64,000 nt of DNA from Phycisphaerales bacterium (GTDB lineage: Bacteria; Planctomycetota; Phycisphaerae; Phycisphaerales; UBA1924). Under the pieces are notes generated by a model. That model ran no database searches, was not told the DNA's origin, and saw only the letters and a program-made list of their open reading frames with translations. The DNA lies in NCBI GenBank assembly GCA_905339235.1, contig CAJPFG010000002.1, forward strand, positions 62,001 to 126,000, in the 5' to 3' direction. A program made the translations under genes and the position numbers. This document shows, piece after piece, positions 60,494-64,000 of the stretch. Each line of letters opens with the position of its first letter. Position 1 is the first letter of the stretch.

Positions 60494-61030
60494 ATGGACC
60501 GCCTCGCCCGACTGACCGCGCTGTTTCGCCGACGCTGGGCCTGCCCGGTGCTCGCCCAACTCCATCTGTCTCAGGGGGCGAAGTTCGTCACGCTGGTGCA
60601 TCGCCTGGAGTGCAACCCCGGGGCCATGCGTCAGGCGTTGGACGAACTCATCGACCTGGGGTGGGTCCGCCGGAACCCGGGCTACGGCCACCCGATGCGG
60701 CCCGAGTATCTGCTCACCGCGCGGGGCGAGCGGCTTGGGCCGGCGTGCGCCGGAATCGAGTCGGTTTCCGGCGCGCTGGGGCTCCACGAGACGGTGCTGC
60801 GAAAGTGGTCGATGCCGGTGTTGTATCTTGTGGGCGAAGGGCCGACGCGATTCACGCAGGTGACCCGCGCCCTGGGGGGCATTACCGACCGGGCCGCGTC
60901 GCTCGCGCTGAAGGACCTCACTCGGGCGGCGATGGTCGCGCGGACGCTGATCGAGGGTCCGCCGGCGGGGAGTCAGTACGGGGCCACACCCATCGGCGAG
61001 CAACTGCTGCCGGTGCTAGACAGGGTGTAG
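60494..61030 (+). CDS. Double HxlR-type winged-helix regulator
   Basis: The 178-residue protein contains two HxlR-like winged helices in tandem: RRRWACPVLAQLHLSQGAKFVTLVHRLECNPGAMRQALDELIDLGWVRRNPGY (about 12-65) and LRKWSMPVLYLVGEGPTRFTQVTRALGGITDRAASLALKDLTRAAMVART (about 98-150). HxlR proteins are small (about 110) and have one such domain, so this is a fusion or duplication. ATG 60494 is preferred; ATG 60461 would add 11 residues. It probably autoregulates and controls the VOC gene through the operator at 60343-60355. Confidence 0.75.
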   Translation: MDRLARLTALFRRRWACPVLAQLHLSQGAKFVTLVHRLECNPGAMRQALDELIDLGWVRRNPGYGHPMRPEYLLTARGERLGPACAGIESVSGALGLHETVLRKWSMPVLYLVGEGPTRFTQVTRALGGITDRAASLALKDLTRAAMVARTLIEGPPAGSQYGATPIGEQLLPVLDRV

Positions 61031-61164
61031 CGAGCCCTGCGCTCGCGTCTTGATGGTTCACCGCGTGCGAATGGGCGCGTTGGGAAGTTCGACACGAGCC
61101 GGGAGGCCCGTGCCACCCCGGCAGGGGGCGCGGTTGGGGTCGGCGGAGGCCGGGGGAGCCGGAT

Positions 61165-61971
61165 TCAGCCGAACCGTCCGCTGATGTACTGCTCGGTGAG
61201 AGGCTTGCCGGGGTTCTGGAAGACCTTGGCCGTGCGGTCGTATTCGACGAGTTCGCCGAGGTACATGAAGGCGGTGTAGTCGCTGACGCGCGCGGCCTGC
61301 TGCATGTTGTGCGTGACGATGAGGATGGTCACCCGCTCCCGCAGGTCGTCGATCAGTTCCTCGATCTTGCTCGTCGCGATGGGGTCCAGGGCGCTGGTGG
61401 GTTCGTCGAACAGCACCATCTCCGGCTCGACCGCGAGCGCCCGCGCGATGCACAGCCGCTGCTGCTGACCGCCCGAGAGGCCGTAGGCGTTCTGCGGGAG
61501 CCGGTCTTTCACCTCGTCCCAGAGGGCCGCGCCGCGCAGGGCCGTCTCGACCCGCCCGCTCAACTCCGACCTGGATCCCACCCCGCGCAGTCGCAGGCCG
61601 TAGGCGACGTTCTCGAAGATCGACTTTGGGAACGGGTTGGGCTTTTGGAAGACCATCGAGATCCGCATGCGCATCTCGATCGGGCTCGTGCTCGGGTGCA
61701 CGATGTTGAGCGGGCGGACGCTTCCGTCCGGGCTCCGGGAGTGCAGGATCATCTCCCCGGCGTAGCGGTTTCCCGGGTAGAGGTCGTGCATCCGGTTGAA
61801 GCACCGCAGGAGCGTGGTCTTCCCGCAACCCGAGGGCCCGATGATCGCCGTCACGGCCTTTTCGCGGAACGGCGCGGACACGTTCTTGACCGCCTGGAAC
61901 GACCCATAGAAGAACGAGAAGTTCTTCACTTCGGCCTTGAGCGGGCGGGTATCGATCTGCGTATCTGGCAT
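61165..61971 (-). CDS. pstB: Phosphate ABC transporter ATP-binding protein
   Basis: PstB is the ATPase of the high-affinity phosphate importer PstSCAB. The 268-residue protein has Walker A ([11 protein letters not shown]), the family-specific [16 protein letters not shown], the Q-loop (VFQKPNPFP), the ABC signature (LSGGQQQRL) and Walker B ([14 protein letters not shown]). Length is normal. It is 71 bp downstream of pstA on the same strand. Confidence 0.96.
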   Translation of the reverse strand: MPDTQIDTRPLKAEVKNFSFFYGSFQAVKNVSAPFREKAVTAIIGPSGCGKTTLLRCFNRMHDLYPGNRYAGEMILHSRSPDGSVRPLNIVHPSTSPIEMRMRISMVFQKPNPFPKSIFENVAYGLRLRGVGSRSELSGRVETALRGAALWDEVKDRLPQNAYGLSGGQQQRLCIARALAVEPEMVLFDEPTSALDPIATSKIEELIDDLRERVTILIVTHNMQQAARVSDYTAFMYLGELVEYDRTAKVFQNPGKPLTEQYISGRFG

Positions 61972-62042
61972 GCGGACGGAGGAAGGTAGGTCGCGACCCG
62001 GCGGGATGGCCCGCGGCCTGTCGGCAGGAATGGACCGCTGGG

Positions 62043-63005
62043 TCACCACTTGACCTTCTTCCTCACCCGCGCCCGGATCACGATCGCGACGGTGTTCATG
62101 GTGAGGGTGACGAGCATAAGGATGATCCCGGCCGCGGCGGCGTTGACCGCGAAGTTGTTGTCGTCCGAACTTGGGCGCGATACCCAGTTGAACATCTGGA
62201 TCGGGAGGACGGTGAAGGGGGAGGAGAGCCAGGCGAAAGGCCCGACCATCTGGCCGCTCTCGGTGTGCGAGAACGGCGCGGGCGGCAGGAAGGCGATGTA
62301 GGTCAGCGCCCCGATGGTCACCAGCGGGGCGGTCTCGCCGATGGCGCGCGAGAGGGCGATGATGACGCCCGTGGAGATTCCCCCGGTCGAGTAGGGCAGG
62401 AGGTGGTCCTTCACGACCTGCCAGCGGCTGGCGCCGAGCGCGTAGGCGGCCTCGCGCATGTGCTGGGGAATTGCCCGGAGCGCTTCGCGTGTCGCAACGA
62501 TCACGATCGGCAGGATCAGGAACGCGAGGGTGAGCCCGCCCGTGATGATCGACTGCCCGAGTCCCGCGATCGAATCGGTTTTGTCCCCGAACCAATCCTC
62601 CCACTTGTAGATCAGGAGCCCCAGCGCCATCAGCCCGTAGATGATCGAGGGAACGCCGGCCAGGTTGGCGATGTTGATCTCGATCAGGCTCGTGAACCAG
62701 TTCCTGCGCCCGTACTCCTCAAGATAGACGCCCGCGGCCACGCCGAGCGGGATCGCCGTCAGGCCCGTCACCAGCATGACGAGGGCCGATCCGACCCAGG
62801 CCGAAAAGATGCCGGCTTTGGCCGCGCGTCGGGAGGGGAACGTCGTCAGAAACTGCCAGTCGATGCGGGCCAGGCCTTCGCGGCAGAGGTTGACCAACAG
62901 GATTGCCAGCACGCCCAGGCACAGGATGGTCAGAGCGACGCCCAGGATCGAGAAAACCCGATCCCGCATCTGCCCGCGTCGAATGACCTGTTCCGTGCTC
63001 AACAT
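62043..63005 (-). CDS. pstA: Phosphate ABC transporter permease PstA
   Basis: The 320-residue protein has about six transmembrane helices and the permease loop [44 protein letters not shown], the EAA-type motif that contacts PstB. It also has the segment [16 protein letters not shown] typical of PstA. ATG at 63005. It lies between pstC and pstB. Confidence 0.95.
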   Translation of the reverse strand: MLSTEQVIRRGQMRDRVFSILGVALTILCLGVLAILLVNLCREGLARIDWQFLTTFPSRRAAKAGIFSAWVGSALVMLVTGLTAIPLGVAAGVYLEEYGRRNWFTSLIEINIANLAGVPSIIYGLMALGLLIYKWEDWFGDKTDSIAGLGQSIITGGLTLAFLILPIVIVATREALRAIPQHMREAAYALGASRWQVVKDHLLPYSTGGISTGVIIALSRAIGETAPLVTIGALTYIAFLPPAPFSHTESGQMVGPFAWLSSPFTVLPIQMFNWVSRPSSDDNNFAVNAAAAGIILMLVTLTMNTVAIVIRARVRKKVKW

Positions 63006-63060
63006 CAGTTCGTACTACCTCTCGACCAACACTCCCGCGTCCCGCCTTTCGCCTTTCTCC

Positions 63061-64000
63061 TCAGTACGCCTGCCGATACCGTTTCCTCAACCAGGCCCCC
63101 ATCAGGTTGAACGCGAGGGTCATGAAAAACAGCGTGATTCCCGCGGCGAAAATCGTCTGATATTCCAGCGATCCGTGCGGCAGGTCGCCCATCGAAACCT
63201 GCACGATGTACGCCGTGATCGTCGCGCCGCCCTCCGCCGGATTGGCGGTCAGGTTGGGCTGCTGCCCCGCCGCGATCGCCACGATCATCGTTTCGCCCAC
63301 CGCCCGCGAGATCGCAAGGATGTACGACGCCGCGATCCCCGAGAGCGCGGCCGGAAACACCACCCGGACCGCCGTGGTCAGCCGGTTGGCGCCCATGCCG
63401 TACGACCCTTCCCGCAGCAGCATCGGCACCGACCGCATCGCGTCCTCCGAGAGCGACGACACGTACGGGACGATCATGATCCCCATCACAATCCCCGCCG
63501 AGAGCATGTTGAACAGCGGCAGTTCGGTGGCGATCGGCGAGGCGCCCGGCGCCACCGTCGCGAGCACCGAGTTGATGGCCTCCGCGAGCCATGTATAGAC
63601 AGGCTGCATCGCCGGCGCCACCACCGTGATCGCAAAGTACCCGTAGACCACCGTGGGCACGGCGCTCAACAACTCCAGCACCGGCTTGATGATCTCGCGG
63701 ACCTTTGCATTGGCGAACTCGCTGAGCCAGATCGCGATGATCGTGCCGACGGGCATCGCCACGAGCAGCGCGATGACGGTGGTCCACAGCGTCCCTACCA
63801 CCAGCGGCATGATGCCGAAGTGCTTTACCGAGAACAGGGGGGTCCATTCCGTGTCCGTCAGGAACTTCCACACTGAGACGTCGGGGTGCCGGAAGAAGGG
63901 GACCGCCTCGGAGAAGAGGACGTAGACGATGCCCGCGGTGATGAACACCGAGAAGATCGCCGCCAGCAGCAGCCCGAACTCGATCGTCCGCTCGATCGGA
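63061..64000 (-). CDS. pstC: Phosphate ABC transporter permease PstC (5' end outside window)
   Basis: The 3' part (about 313 codons) of PstC is present; the frame stays open to the right edge, so the N-terminus lies beyond it. Motifs: LELLSAVPTVVYGYFAI, LREGSYGMGANRLTTAVRVVFPAALSGIAASYILAISRAVGETMIVAIAAG, the permease loop. The insertion with HPDVSVWKFLTDTEWTPLFSVKHFGI is typical of the family. An upstream pstS would be expected outside the window. The gap to pstA is 55 bp. Confidence 0.93.
   Translation of the reverse strand, partial: PIERTIEFGLLLAAIFSVFITAGIVYVLFSEAVPFFRHPDVSVWKFLTDTEWTPLFSVKHFGIMPLVVGTLWTTVIALLVAMPVGTIIAIWLSEFANAKVREIIKPVLELLSAVPTVVYGYFAITVVAPAMQPVYTWLAEAINSVLATVAPGASPIATELPLFNMLSAGIVMGIMIVPYVSSLSEDAMRSVPMLLREGSYGMGANRLTTAVRVVFPAALSGIAASYILAISRAVGETMIVAIAAGQQPNLTANPAEGGATITAYIVQVSMGDLPHGSLEYQTIFAAGITLFFMTLAFNLMGAWLRKRYRQAY

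Noticed and set aside
1-64000. CRISPR arrays, rRNA genes, insertion sequences
   Set aside because: No regularly spaced direct repeats, no rRNA-like sequence and no transposase with inverted ends were recognised by reading both strands.

Overview
This is a high-GC window, and its gene content points to a member of the Planctomycetota, most likely class Phycisphaerae. The indicators are secreted proteins with a shared dockerin-like tail, PEP-CTERM-like proteins whose sorting tails lack PEP, a four-cysteine zinc ribbon on a membrane protein, and heptose (LPS core) genes implying an outer membrane. No species can be named from sequence alone.

Layout. 1-2.5 kb: a translation/transcription block (terminator, rpmG, tRNA-Trp, secE, nusG). 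It is not followed by rplK, the usual neighbour; a small membrane protein and an isolated small-terminase-like gene (2.7-3.8 kb) come next. 3.9-11 kb: a giant AsmA-like envelope protein, tRNA-Leu, a DoxX-family protein and a proline-rich anchored VWA-like protein. 11.1-12.7 kb: a secreted PQQ-type sugar dehydrogenase with the dockerin-like tail. 12.8-15.9 kb (minus): replicative helicase dnaB, split in its P-loop by a large homing intein that carries HTH segments. 16.3-19.7 kb: a foreign-looking, lower-GC island with a DUF5343-like protein, a PD-(D/E)xK nuclease-like protein and a papain/C39-fold protease-like protein.

20-28 kb: housekeeping and envelope genes (phosphofructokinase, HDOD protein, HExxH peptidase, rsmE, a metal-binding lipoprotein, a prenyltransferase-like repeat protein). 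28.1-41.6 kb: six consecutive secreted proteins on the plus strand, otherwise unrelated, all ending in the same ~60-residue dockerin-like domain. They face two paralogous PEP-CTERM-like genes on the minus strand across a strong terminator hairpin. 43.4-45.3 kb: small and membrane proteins.

45.3-51.2 kb: a partial virion module (portal, coiled-coil protein, SU10-type major capsid, connector-like, two tail-like genes, holin-like). Its portal gene is preceded by two near-identical 28-bp palindromes. A third copy precedes the terminase-like gene 43 kb away. This is the best candidate for an unusual system: a split, possibly domesticated phage or gene-transfer-agent-like element.

51-56 kb: ispD, two overlapping membrane-anchored proteins, an HAD phosphatase and a heptosyltransferase. 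56-60 kb: tRNA-Ala with a textbook terminator, a histone-H1-like protein, a frameshifted Fic gene, a UbiB-family kinase and a decayed VapBC-like pair. 60-61 kb: a glyoxalase-fold gene and a double HxlR-type regulator, divergent, with overlapping promoters around a perfect palindrome. 61.2-64 kb: the phosphate transporter genes pstB, pstA and pstC (truncated by the window edge), on the minus strand.
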